A program made the position numbers and the translations under genes. The notes under the pieces are model-generated. The model saw only the letters and a list, made by a program, of their open reading frames with translations. It did no database searches and was not told where the DNA came from. From a virus: a stretch of DNA of 36,469 nt. Location: positions 1 to 36,469 of the IMG/VR virus record IMGVR_UViG_3300024346_000229. One strand, 5' to 3'. Below, piece by piece: positions 16,474 to 25,709 of the stretch. Positions within the stretch are counted from its first letter, which is position 1. Each line of letters begins with the position of its first letter.

Positions 16474-17103
16474 TTATGTTGGTTGAATATATGATACTGT
16501 TACTGGAATAGTCATACTACCACCCGTTTCATTACCATATACGGTAATTGTTGTTTTGATTGTTTGTGTAATATTAGGATTTGGTATGAACGTAAATTTC
16601 ATTCCAGTTTCAACTTGTGCAGTTGTACTAATTGAATCACCCAAGAAAATAGGAACAGTACCACTACCAGCAGCAATTCCTTCACCACTAACAACACCTG
16701 CGTTTTTATTTGCTAATACAATTGTATAACCAACTTGTGTATTTCCACTTGGTGAAGTTGTTGGTGACAACGATACTTGACCAGAAGTTTGATTTACTGA
16801 AATTGATGGTATACCAAATTCAACTTTAGGTATTTTTTTAGTTCCTTTTGGTAAAGTTACTAATTTATATCTAAGCACTTGTGTTTCATCTGGTGAAGCT
16901 TCTGTAATTGGAATTGATATAATAGCAGTATCATAGTATGCACTACCTTTAGGATGTGCTGGTTCATATAATGTATAATCAATTTCATCATCACCTAATG
17001 CAAATTGTGTAATGTTAAGTCCTGCACCTGATGCTAATTTTTCTCTACCTTTTTTGGTAAGAATTGCATCTACTGTGATTTCGGTATTGTCTAAATATGC
17101 CAT
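16474..17103 (-). CDS. Phage tail/baseplate structural protein
   Basis: A 209-residue protein. The N-terminus MAYLDNTEITVDAILTKKGR and the following ALGDDEIDYTLY are characteristic of a conserved structural protein in marine myoviruses (recall, not a search). The region after residue 90 is a Thr/Ser-rich beta domain with an Ig-like look. It is led by a double TATTTATA box and begins the unit that continues into the 217-residue gene. It is probably a tail tip or fiber adaptor; its function is not established. Confidence 0.75.
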   Translation of the reverse strand: MAYLDNTEITVDAILTKKGREKLASGAGLNITQFALGDDEIDYTLYEPAHPKGSAYYDTAIISIPITEASPDETQVLRYKLVTLPKGTKKIPKVEFGIPSISVNQTSGQVSLSPTTSPSGNTQVGYTIVLANKNAGVVSGEGIAAGSGTVPIFLGDSISTTAQVETGMKFTFIPNPNITQTIKTTITVYGNETGGSMTIPVTVSYIQPT

Positions 17104-17137
17104 AATATTTTTGTTTGTTTCTTTATTGTGTTCACTA

Positions 17138-17151
17138 TATAAATATAAATA
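17138..17151 (-). promoter_or_regulatory. Double TATTTATA box
   Basis: Two overlapping boxes (17138-17145 and 17144-17151) lie 34 bases before the ATG of the 209-residue gene, the longest such leader here. Confidence 0.5.
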
Positions 17152-17196
17152 ATTTAAAAATAAGTTTTTTTTTGTTATATTGTTATTTGATTATAA

Positions 17197-20100
17197 TTAG
17201 TCAACTTCCAATATCGGCTCCCCACTTCCTCTACCAATATCATTAACTTTCAGTATATTAGGATTCGTTGTGAATGTTTCAACGGCAGGTCCACCATCCA
17301 ATGTAGTTGCAGATGTTTGTTTTGAACCACGTGAATATGAATATTCTAATCCAGTTGTTACATCACCTGTATATCTAAAATGACTTGGAAAATAACCGTT
17401 TAACGGTATTACTTCCGTAATATTTCCATTTACAATTGGTGCGGTTTGATCAAAATCTAAAAATGTTACTTTATATTTGTAAAAAGTTGTTGGTACATAA
17501 TTCATACCCAAACTTGAATCACTCGGATTTATATTTTCAGGAATATTAACAACACTACTTTCTTGTATTCTATAAACTTTTTTACGTTCTTGTATACGAT
17601 TATTATCTTTATCTATATATGTACGAATAGTATTTCCATTCGAACCCCACAATCCAAATCCAGTTACATCAATGCTATCCACATCCATACCAATTTGTTG
17701 AAATTGTATAGATTCATATTCACCAACAATATTATCTTCTTCTTTTGTGTTAATATCAATTGAAACTAAACTATTCACACCCTCGAATGTAATTGAATCT
17801 CCTGTGTTTGGTATTTCACTATTATAAAAACTCGGTGTTGCATATAATGGTAAATCAGTTTCAGTATCAATCGTGGTTTCAAATTGTGTGTTAATTCCAC
17901 TTAAAGAAATTTCTTCGGATGTATCTATTTCAGCACTTTTATTTTCAAATGTAGATTCTTCATTTATATAATCAGAAATTACTATTGAAGTAGTTTTTGA
18001 TAATTCTTCACCAATCGGCTTTGTATGAGCATATTTACTTCTTTCTAATAAATGTGGTTCAATTAATAATCCTGATGAAACTTTAGATCTACCTGGAACT
18101 AATGATTCCAATGTTGTAAATAATGTTTGGTCAATATATCTTACTAATTGAATATATTCGTAAATATTTAAATTATATCGTTGGAAATAATAATTTCTTA
18201 ATTCATCTAAATTTTTGTATTTATCTGAATATTCATCACTTGGATCACCAATATAATTGTCAATATTAAATTGTCCTAATGACCGTAGAATATCCATGTT
18301 GATTTCTCTCATTGGTGAGAAAAATAACCCCAATTTACTTGAATCATTTGATTTTTGTAATGTAGATACATTTGATGTTGTACCAAAATGTAAATAATTG
18401 TTCAATGTTTGTGATTCAAATCGAACTTTATTACCATATCCAACTCCCATTGAAGGCACCATCGCTGTTACAGATCTTTCGTATGTAACGTAGTTATATG
18501 GATATTCTGGAATAGAATCAAATAGTGAACCAGTTACATAATCAGCTCCATATGTACGATTTATTGATACATTTTTAATCATTGGGTCAAGATTTCTATC
18601 TTTTGGATATTCAAAATCTAATCTTAATACCAAATCTTCGGTAGATGAAGAAACGTGATTTCCATCAATTGCATCTGGTAATAATGTATGATTTACAATT
18701 CGTGATTCATCCAATGGTGCTGTCCATAATCTGAATTCATCCATTGAACCTGAAAACCCTGAACCTAAATCAAGATCCGTTGGGTAATTCCATATACTAC
18801 TTCCAGTTGGAACTAATAATTGAGTATAACCCTCGTTTCTAATTCTTTCATTAAATCCTTCCTTTCCGTAAATATCATATACTTCATTATCACCAACTAA
18901 TGAACGGTTTATTACAACTTGTGTGTATTCATCATCAAAAATCGGGAAGAAATCAGTAGTAGATGTACCAACTAATGTTTTAAATTCCAATGCACCCAAT
19001 GAACCAGTACCTTGAAGTAGATTTAATTCCCATCCCTGTGTACTAATAAGTGTATGATCACGTTTAAATTCGGTATTGATACGTAATTCGATACTTTGAG
19101 GGTATTCGTTTGTACTTACACATCTATTCCATGGTATATCAATACGTGAATCATCATTAAATTTCAATGCCGCTGTTCTATCATCAAACGTGAATGCAGT
19201 TACACCACTTTCAGTTGGATCAACAGGACCACCGAACTCCATAATGGTTAACATTGAAGTTGGAATACCATAACACGACATTGCCGCGGTTAATGCTCGT
19301 TTAGTACCTTTATGTTTGTATAAATATGGTAAATTGTTTAGTAATCTTCTCCATATTTCTTGTTGTCTATCTTTTCCGGTCATTGCTGAAGCAGATGAAC
19401 CATCTTTATTTATACCAAATGCATATTCCCATAAATATTGAGATTTTACACCCATATCAGCATCCCAACCAAGTGATTCTAACATATGGTATATCAAATC
19501 ACTTGCCATACCATCTTCATATGTATTGGTCAACTGTTTTGATTTCGCAACACCCTTTATATAACTCCAAATAACATCAAAGTGTTGTCCAATCATATTA
19601 AAGAACAATATAAAGTCTTGTCCTTGTTCATCATTGATTATATGTTTAGGTATGTTGTTTACTAATATATTTTTGTTGTATTTATCATATTCTTTAGCAG
19701 AACCGATTATATTTATGTACCAATTTTGAACATCTATATCAGTTGAACCACTGATTGAACCTTGTCCTGCACCTGGGTAGGTTAAAGAACCACTTTCAAT
19801 ATACAACGTTTTTTCAAATGTATCAAATCCACGAATTACAGTACTAATTTTTTCATTAACACGTGATATTTCGTTAGTAACTGATAATGAACCTGTTGTG
19901 GCAATAGAACTACTTTGTAATGATTCTAATGTATTATTATATAATTCAATTAATTGGATTTTATAGAAGAAATTCTCAACTCTTTCAGTTGCTGATGAAT
20001 ATTTCACAAATTCTACCCAATTATATTCACTATCTGATAAATAATTGATATTTAATGAACTTAATGAAAATTCATTAGTACCGATATATGATTCAATCAA

Positions 20101-22089
20101 TTCAGTTGAACTTGTAGAACCACTTGCTACCAATTCATCAAGTATTTGGTATCCAATATCATCACCGATTTCTAAATTAAAGTTTGGTGAAAGTCTTGTA
20201 CAAGATTCAACTACCTCATTTGTTATAACAACTTGATCTAAAACAGGTAATGATTGTATTTTAGAAATCCATAGTTGTTGATTTGGTTGAAATGAATTTG
20301 GTAATGGTTCGTATAATTTTAATACGAGTGTTCGTACTTCATTTGTTTGGGTACGTATGCTAGTTTCTTCATTTTCTACCCAAGTTGAAAATGTATCTTT
20401 GTCAATTCCCCATGATGATATTAATTTATCATCACCATCACCGAAATGTACATAATGTGTTAAATATTTTGATGTTTCGGCATCAAATACTTTTGTATTT
20501 AGTTCTTGTTGAAATGCAATCTTTAAATCGGTAATTACTTGTGCACGTTTTAGTTTTAAATCACCTTTATCAAATATAATAGTAATTTTTTCCTCTTTAC
20601 CATGTACAATTTCATCACCTTCAATATTATATGGTACTAATATTAAATCAAATGTTAAAATATCGGTAGAATCATTGAATGTTTCATTTGCCTTTATTAA
20701 AATATCCTCTACGTTTAATATTCTTGCACCATTTGCTGCCTCGTGTGATACTAAAAATGAATCCGATACCTTTGTTACGTAAATTTTTATGTAATTGGTA
20801 TTGATTGATTGCCAACTTATTTGAAAATCTTCATCATATCCTCTAAAATCAGCTCCCTTTATATTATATGGGTAATTAATTTTAGTAATATCAGGTCCAG
20901 GTAAATAAGTTTTACTTACAACGTTTATATGTACTTGTTTTAACTCACTTTTTTTGGTTGGTGAAACTGCTTGTAAATAAACCGTATATTGGCCAACTCC
21001 GTTTGAGAAATCAGATGACTTAAATGTAAGAATACCGTTTGGATCTAATGTTCTTTGAACTGATCCAAGTGAATATAATACACTATTACTATCTGTTGAT
21101 GTATATGTTAGTGATACTGGATTTTCACCTGCGATATTAAATTCTAATGAATCAATATCAACTGAAACTGTGGGTAAATTTAAATCAGGTTCTAATCTAT
21201 CAACTGTTACATATATTTTAGTAATACCAGCTGTTAATTCTTTTTTGAAATCATCATCTATTCGAATACCTTTATCAATTCCTGGTGCAACAACGACATA
21301 ACTTGAACGATATGTACTTTTATCATCACCAAATTTTTCAAATTTTATATATGGTACACCTGATGTGTTATTTGTTGTAATGTTAAGTAATAATGAACTA
21401 CTATTAGTTACGAATCCTGTAACTCCATCCGAAGTCGTATATTTAACAACTCCCTCATTACTAACTGTACCAAATATTTCTACTTGGTAATTTGTTGGTG
21501 TAACCTCACCTATGTATTCAGATTTTGATGTTAAATTAAATTGCAGACTAATATTTGTTAAAATATTACTCGTAGATGTAGTAGAAATTTCATTCCAAAC
21601 ACCATCAATCAATTTAGATACTTTAATAGGATATATGGTTATTCCAGATACATCAGTTGCTCTATATGAACGAACTTGGTATTGTTCCGATAATATCATA
21701 TCGGTTTGTTTAACTTTGAAAATTTTCGCAGTTAAAAATTCTTTTGCATTAAATGATAATGTAGTTGTACAGTTATATCCAGTTTCAACATCATCGATTA
21801 AAATACTTGCATTACTTGGATTACTTGTAAATAATATATTTACTATATTATTAACCTCTACTGGAGAATAACCATTTTCTCTTAAAATACAAGTACCATC
21901 ATCTACTGTTGCTAATGGATTGTAATTATCGGCATTTGGGTTTGTGCAACCACGTGTGAATGTTACATTATAACTACCACCCCCGGATCCGCCACTACCA
22001 CCACCTGTATATCCATCAGGTAATAGAATATAACCATCTCCTGTTATATTTCCAGTAATGAAATTTTCTGTGTTATCTTGTAATGCCAT
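17197..22089 (-). CDS. Giant tail protein with Cys repeat, tail-I-like and LamG-like regions
   Basis: A 1630-residue virion protein. Residues 29-38 are a Gly/Ser linker, then one Cys repeat runs from G47 to C67 (GCTNPNADNYNPLATVDDGTC pattern). Serial Ig-like beta domains fill about 75-480. Around 900-945 the sequence RRLLNNLPYLYKHKGTKRAL resembles the tail protein I/baseplate family, in which a KGT precedes a short helix. A concanavalin/LamG-like domain follows near 965-1180 (SGSMDEFRLW). The last third is beta-rich. It is probably a baseplate-to-fiber connector with glycan-binding parts. The Cys repeat is also in the next gene upstream. No protease or hydrolase motif is visible. Confidence 0.75.
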   Translation of the reverse strand: MALQDNTENFITGNITGDGYILLPDGYTGGGSGGSGGGSYNVTFTRGCTNPNADNYNPLATVDDGTCILRENGYSPVEVNNIVNILFTSNPSNASILIDDVETGYNCTTTLSFNAKEFLTAKIFKVKQTDMILSEQYQVRSYRATDVSGITIYPIKVSKLIDGVWNEISTTSTSNILTNISLQFNLTSKSEYIGEVTPTNYQVEIFGTVSNEGVVKYTTSDGVTGFVTNSSSLLLNITTNNTSGVPYIKFEKFGDDKSTYRSSYVVVAPGIDKGIRIDDDFKKELTAGITKIYVTVDRLEPDLNLPTVSVDIDSLEFNIAGENPVSLTYTSTDSNSVLYSLGSVQRTLDPNGILTFKSSDFSNGVGQYTVYLQAVSPTKKSELKQVHINVVSKTYLPGPDITKINYPYNIKGADFRGYDEDFQISWQSINTNYIKIYVTKVSDSFLVSHEAANGARILNVEDILIKANETFNDSTDILTFDLILVPYNIEGDEIVHGKEEKITIIFDKGDLKLKRAQVITDLKIAFQQELNTKVFDAETSKYLTHYVHFGDGDDKLISSWGIDKDTFSTWVENEETSIRTQTNEVRTLVLKLYEPLPNSFQPNQQLWISKIQSLPVLDQVVITNEVVESCTRLSPNFNLEIGDDIGYQILDELVASGSTSSTELIESYIGTNEFSLSSLNINYLSDSEYNWVEFVKYSSATERVENFFYKIQLIELYNNTLESLQSSSIATTGSLSVTNEISRVNEKISTVIRGFDTFEKTLYIESGSLTYPGAGQGSISGSTDIDVQNWYINIIGSAKEYDKYNKNILVNNIPKHIINDEQGQDFILFFNMIGQHFDVIWSYIKGVAKSKQLTNTYEDGMASDLIYHMLESLGWDADMGVKSQYLWEYAFGINKDGSSASAMTGKDRQQEIWRRLLNNLPYLYKHKGTKRALTAAMSCYGIPTSMLTIMEFGGPVDPTESGVTAFTFDDRTAALKFNDDSRIDIPWNRCVSTNEYPQSIELRINTEFKRDHTLISTQGWELNLLQGTGSLGALEFKTLVGTSTTDFFPIFDDEYTQVVINRSLVGDNEVYDIYGKEGFNERIRNEGYTQLLVPTGSSIWNYPTDLDLGSGFSGSMDEFRLWTAPLDESRIVNHTLLPDAIDGNHVSSSTEDLVLRLDFEYPKDRNLDPMIKNVSINRTYGADYVTGSLFDSIPEYPYNYVTYERSVTAMVPSMGVGYGNKVRFESQTLNNYLHFGTTSNVSTLQKSNDSSKLGLFFSPMREINMDILRSLGQFNIDNYIGDPSDEYSDKYKNLDELRNYYFQRYNLNIYEYIQLVRYIDQTLFTTLESLVPGRSKVSSGLLIEPHLLERSKYAHTKPIGEELSKTTSIVISDYINEESTFENKSAEIDTSEEISLSGINTQFETTIDTETDLPLYATPSFYNSEIPNTGDSITFEGVNSLVSIDINTKEEDNIVGEYESIQFQQIGMDVDSIDVTGFGLWGSNGNTIRTYIDKDNNRIQERKKVYRIQESSVVNIPENINPSDSSLGMNYVPTTFYKYKVTFLDFDQTAPIVNGNITEVIPLNGYFPSHFRYTGDVTTGLEYSYSRGSKQTSATTLDGGPAVETFTTNPNILKVNDIGRGSGEPILEVD

Positions 22090-22106
22090 ATTCTCTCTCG
22101 GTTCTT

Positions 22107-23651
22107 TTATATAAATATAACATTATTTAAATTAGTTTTATCCAAACGAATTGATGGGTATGTTGTAATTAAATTATCATTCGTATTTATTGTTGGAAAA
22201 TTTTGTACTTCTTGTATTGGTGATATTACAATATCAGTTGGTATGAATTTAACTTCTTTTGGTTTTGGTATTGATCGTATATCTCCTATCAATTCCAACG
22301 GTTCTCCGGTATTATATGTTATTGTTATACTATCATATTCTACACCACTCCATTTACGTGCCCCACTGGAATCAAAATAATTTATTCTTCCAGTTGTTGA
22401 CCAGATGTAATACGTTTTAGTTGTTGTATAACTTTCTTCGAAAAATTTACAAGTGCCATCATCTTGTGTGGCTAATGGATTATAATTAACAGCCTTTCTA
22501 TTAGTACATCCTAAAATAGTCGCAACATTCTTTATTGGTGAAGTTGTAAATACACAACTACCATCATCTTCTTTTGCTAACGGATTATAATTCAATGCAT
22601 CTACATTCATACATCCTCTTACTATGGTAGTTACACTTTGTGGTAGTGTACTTTCATATATTGAATCTGATGATATAGATTTTAAAATATCATTTACTTC
22701 ATCCGCAGTAACTTGATCCTCCTTGGATAATATACTATTTTGTATAATATTTCGTTTTGGCAAACAATAATCAATAACATTATGTAATGTTGTTAATGCT
22801 GTATTCTTTATATCTTCTACTGCTAAATCGATTGGTGGAACTTCCTCTATAATGTTTCCATATTCAAGTGAATTGATATCATATACTCTATTTTGAAGAT
22901 AATAGTGCATAGCTTCCATATATTTTTCTTTAATTGTATTTAAAAATATATCAAATCCCTTTATACCAAATTCTGCGTTAATTAAATCAATATAAGTTTG
23001 ACCATCACTAACATTACCTTTTATTTTTAAAAAATTCTCTAATACAGTTTGTATGTTCAAATTTTCAATAAATTCTTCTACATATATAATTGTATCATCC
23101 CTAAATTCCTTCTCGTTCACATATATATTATATCGCGTACTTAAATCTTCCAATACAGTTTTATCATCATCTAACATTACTGGAAGTACTCGAATTTCAG
23201 TACGTGATGGTGAAATTTCATGTATCCATAATCTATCAAATGGTATGTTTTCAGATCCAACACGTCTATTTAATAAAGTAACCTGTGTTTTAAATATACC
23301 ATCAGTATAACCAGCCTCTTTTATCAATTTTTCTGCATCTATTACATATCTTCTTGATTCATTTTTCTTCGTAACATCAGGCACATCACTTATCATAAAA
23401 TATGATCTGATATTTTTATCATCTAAATAAATATATCGTACTAATTTACCAAATTCACCTTGTGGTAATTGATTATTATTTGAATCATATATAATAAATT
23501 CAATAACATCAGTTTTTCCATGGCGATACCAATGAGTACCATCCAAACCAAATAATGATTTTGATAATTCTCTCTCGAATATTTTTCTATCATTAGCAGA
23601 TAATAAATATCCTTTATCATCTATGATATCTTTAAATTGTTTTATTCCCAT
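22107..23651 (-). CDS. Baseplate/tail protein with two Cys repeats
   Basis: A 514-residue protein. The first 300 residues (WYRHGKTDVIEFIIYDSNN..., LLNRRVGSENIPFDRLWIHEISPSRTEIR) look like the N-terminal domain of a tail protein seen in myoviruses of Bacteroidota (recall). Two Cys repeats lie near residues 344-401: GCMNVDALNYNPLAKEDDGSC and GCTNRKAVNYNPLATQDDGTC, a spacing of about 35. The C-terminus is beta-rich. The repeats probably bind calcium or a glycan, by analogy with surface proteins that carry them. The gene lies 3 bases from the upstream coiled-coil gene. Confidence 0.7.
   Translation of the reverse strand: MGIKQFKDIIDDKGYLLSANDRKIFERELSKSLFGLDGTHWYRHGKTDVIEFIIYDSNNNQLPQGEFGKLVRYIYLDDKNIRSYFMISDVPDVTKKNESRRYVIDAEKLIKEAGYTDGIFKTQVTLLNRRVGSENIPFDRLWIHEISPSRTEIRVLPVMLDDDKTVLEDLSTRYNIYVNEKEFRDDTIIYVEEFIENLNIQTVLENFLKIKGNVSDGQTYIDLINAEFGIKGFDIFLNTIKEKYMEAMHYYLQNRVYDINSLEYGNIIEEVPPIDLAVEDIKNTALTTLHNVIDYCLPKRNIIQNSILSKEDQVTADEVNDILKSISSDSIYESTLPQSVTTIVRGCMNVDALNYNPLAKEDDGSCVFTTSPIKNVATILGCTNRKAVNYNPLATQDDGTCKFFEESYTTTKTYYIWSTTGRINYFDSSGARKWSGVEYDSITITYNTGEPLELIGDIRSIPKPKEVKFIPTDIVISPIQEVQNFPTINTNDNLITTYPSIRLDKTNLNNVIFI
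22110..22117 (-). promoter_or_regulatory. TATTTATA box before the giant tail gene
   Basis: The coding strand reads TATATTTATATA, ending 20 bases before the ATG and overlapping the last codons of the upstream gene. It would give separate expression of the giant tail protein. Confidence 0.5.
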
Positions 23652-23654
23652 GAT

Positions 23655-24686
23655 TTATTTTATAGTATATTCTCTACCAACGATTGCTCTAACAATACCT
23701 CTTGGATCCCATGTATCTTTTCTATCAACTTCTCTCCAATATTCTGCCTTTATGGTATGTACTTCTCCAAATGATGATGTAATCACAACCGCCCCTGTAA
23801 ATGTTCGTTTACGTTTACCGTTTGTATCATCTCTTTTTGGTTTCCACTTAAATTGTGCAAATCCTCTACCAGCAACCGTATCAACACGTGGCGGAATTGT
23901 TATTGTACTTGGTACTTCCAACCACTTAATTGCATCACCAGTTACTTTTAGAGTAAATACTGCTGGTGAATTTTCATTGAAATTATATAAGTTAATTGCA
24001 GAACCTTGTAATATTTTTACTTTATCATCATTATATGTTTCAATATATAATTGTTTATTATTTTCAACAACTTCAAATTGTGGTATTTTCCATCCAGTAT
24101 TTGATAATTGGTCATACGTTCCCTGAATACCATCAAGTACTTCGGATGAAGCTTGTCTTATTTGTGCGGCATCTACTTGTGCAGTAAGTTGTATAACCAA
24201 ATTATTCAACATTTCCAATTGTTGTTTCATAACTTCTTTCTGTGCCTGTAATCCTCTTACTTGGGCCTCTAATGAAACTCTTGCTATAGCTTCTTGAATA
24301 CCTTTTGTTATTGCATTTTGAAAATCTATCAATAATGAAGCATATCTATCATTGGCAGCTTGTGTTTCATTATTTGCAACCGCGGTTAGAATTTTTTCTG
24401 AATCAACAATTTGTTTATATTGTTCAATTTCTAATTTTAAATTTTCTATTATTCCAAGAGTCTCTTGCCAATTATCATAATAATTACTACCCGTAGTAAC
24501 TGCATCTAAATACCGTTGATTTAAATCATCAAATTTGGATTTTGCAATAGTTTCGATTTTTAGTTTAATCGGTTTCCCTATCAGTTCATCTACAACAACA
24601 TCTACTGCACGAACTAACTCACCATTTATATATGTTGGCTTTTCTACGTATCCAAATTGTTTTCCTGTAAATGTGTTATCTGGCAT
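23655..24686 (-). CDS. Coiled-coil tail protein
   Basis: A 343-residue protein. Residues about 40-200 are a long Gln/Ala/Leu-rich helical region (EAQVRGLQAQKEVMKQQLEML) with strong coiled-coil character, and the C-terminal 140 residues are a beta domain (VFTLKVTGDAIKWLEVPSTITIPPR) with a Lys/Arg loop. Such a trimeric stalk plus a beta head suits a fiber or baseplate peg. No enzyme motif. It is packed 3 bases from both neighbours in the baseplate operon. Confidence 0.65.
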   Translation of the reverse strand: MPDNTFTGKQFGYVEKPTYINGELVRAVDVVVDELIGKPIKLKIETIAKSKFDDLNQRYLDAVTTGSNYYDNWQETLGIIENLKLEIEQYKQIVDSEKILTAVANNETQAANDRYASLLIDFQNAITKGIQEAIARVSLEAQVRGLQAQKEVMKQQLEMLNNLVIQLTAQVDAAQIRQASSEVLDGIQGTYDQLSNTGWKIPQFEVVENNKQLYIETYNDDKVKILQGSAINLYNFNENSPAVFTLKVTGDAIKWLEVPSTITIPPRVDTVAGRGFAQFKWKPKRDDTNGKRKRTFTGAVVITSSFGEVHTIKAEYWREVDRKDTWDPRGIVRAIVGREYTIK

Positions 24687-24689
24687 TTT

Positions 24690-25709
24690 TTATTTTTCTA
24701 CTGTAAATGTTAATTTATCATCTAAAAAGTATTCTACTACTCCGTTTCTATCTGTTTTAATCTCAATATAATAACTTCGATTGGTTTCCCAATTTTTTAA
24801 GTTCAATTTAAAATAATTACCATTTTCATCACAACTAACTTTACTGTAATCACCAAATGGAATAATAATTTCATCTGTTTGTGCATCTCGTACTTGATAA
24901 TAAGTAGTTGAAGGTAAATAAGTTACATCATTATATGCATATTGATTGGTATATGTTTTCAATGGATATTTTTCTCTACCGAAAACTCGTATAAGTGGTG
25001 TTGATCCAACTTTATAGTGTGATTTAAGGTGTTTAAATGTTACTTTGATATCTTCCGATGTCAATTCAGGTAATGAACCAGTAGAGAACGTTGCATCATC
25101 CCAAGATATTCTTAATTTTGGTTGATATATTGTGTTTGTTTCTTTACTGAAATATTTTAATGATCCATAATCATTATTATTGTTTTCCTGTGTATCACTT
25201 AACTTTAACAAAAATCCATTATTATCTATAATACCATTTATCCATGCATCTATTATTACTGATACATCAATATTCAAATCTGTTGATTGGTAGAATAACG
25301 TTTGTGATGAAGTGTAATTATTAGAATAATCACTACCTGTAATTAGCCAATCGACATCAGTCATTCGTGAATTCCAAGTTACATTTTCGGTACTAATATC
25401 ATCAAATTTTGTTCCTATACCCATATCCCAAGATTGAGAAACAGGATATGCATAAATCGTATATTCAGTTGGAATCTCACTACTTTCAGTTTCTTTTAAT
25501 ACTAATTCAACATTAGATGCAGTAACATCCCCATTTAAAATAGATCCGGATAATTCATCCATATCAAATTTAATTAAAGAACGTGCAATATCCTTTTGAC
25601 CGAGAATATAGGTTTTATTTATTTCTAAAATTTCATCCCTACCTGTATTTTGGTCTGGTTGTAGTGAATATATCGTTGCATCTTTTAATGCGTTATAGTG
25701 TATGTACAT
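24690..25709 (-). CDS. Baseplate protein with DNRLRE/CBM96-like N-terminal domain
   Basis: A 339-residue protein. The N-terminal 200 residues (DATIYSLQPDQNTGRDEILEI..., ARSLIKFDM, YPVSQSWDMG, WITGS-type strands and VIIDAWING) follow the pattern of DNRLRE/CBM96 carbohydrate-binding domains: D-x-x-IY, then a LIKFD strand and a W-rich strand. The C-terminal third is a second beta domain. It overlaps the gp6 stop by one base, so it is coupled to the wedge gene. It could bind cell-surface glycans while attached to the baseplate; this is inference. Confidence 0.6.
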   Translation of the reverse strand: MYIHYNALKDATIYSLQPDQNTGRDEILEINKTYILGQKDIARSLIKFDMDELSGSILNGDVTASNVELVLKETESSEIPTEYTIYAYPVSQSWDMGIGTKFDDISTENVTWNSRMTDVDWLITGSDYSNNYTSSQTLFYQSTDLNIDVSVIIDAWINGIIDNNGFLLKLSDTQENNNNDYGSLKYFSKETNTIYQPKLRISWDDATFSTGSLPELTSEDIKVTFKHLKSHYKVGSTPLIRVFGREKYPLKTYTNQYAYNDVTYLPSTTYYQVRDAQTDEIIIPFGDYSKVSCDENGNYFKLNLKNWETNRSYYIEIKTDRNGVVEYFLDDKLTFTVEK

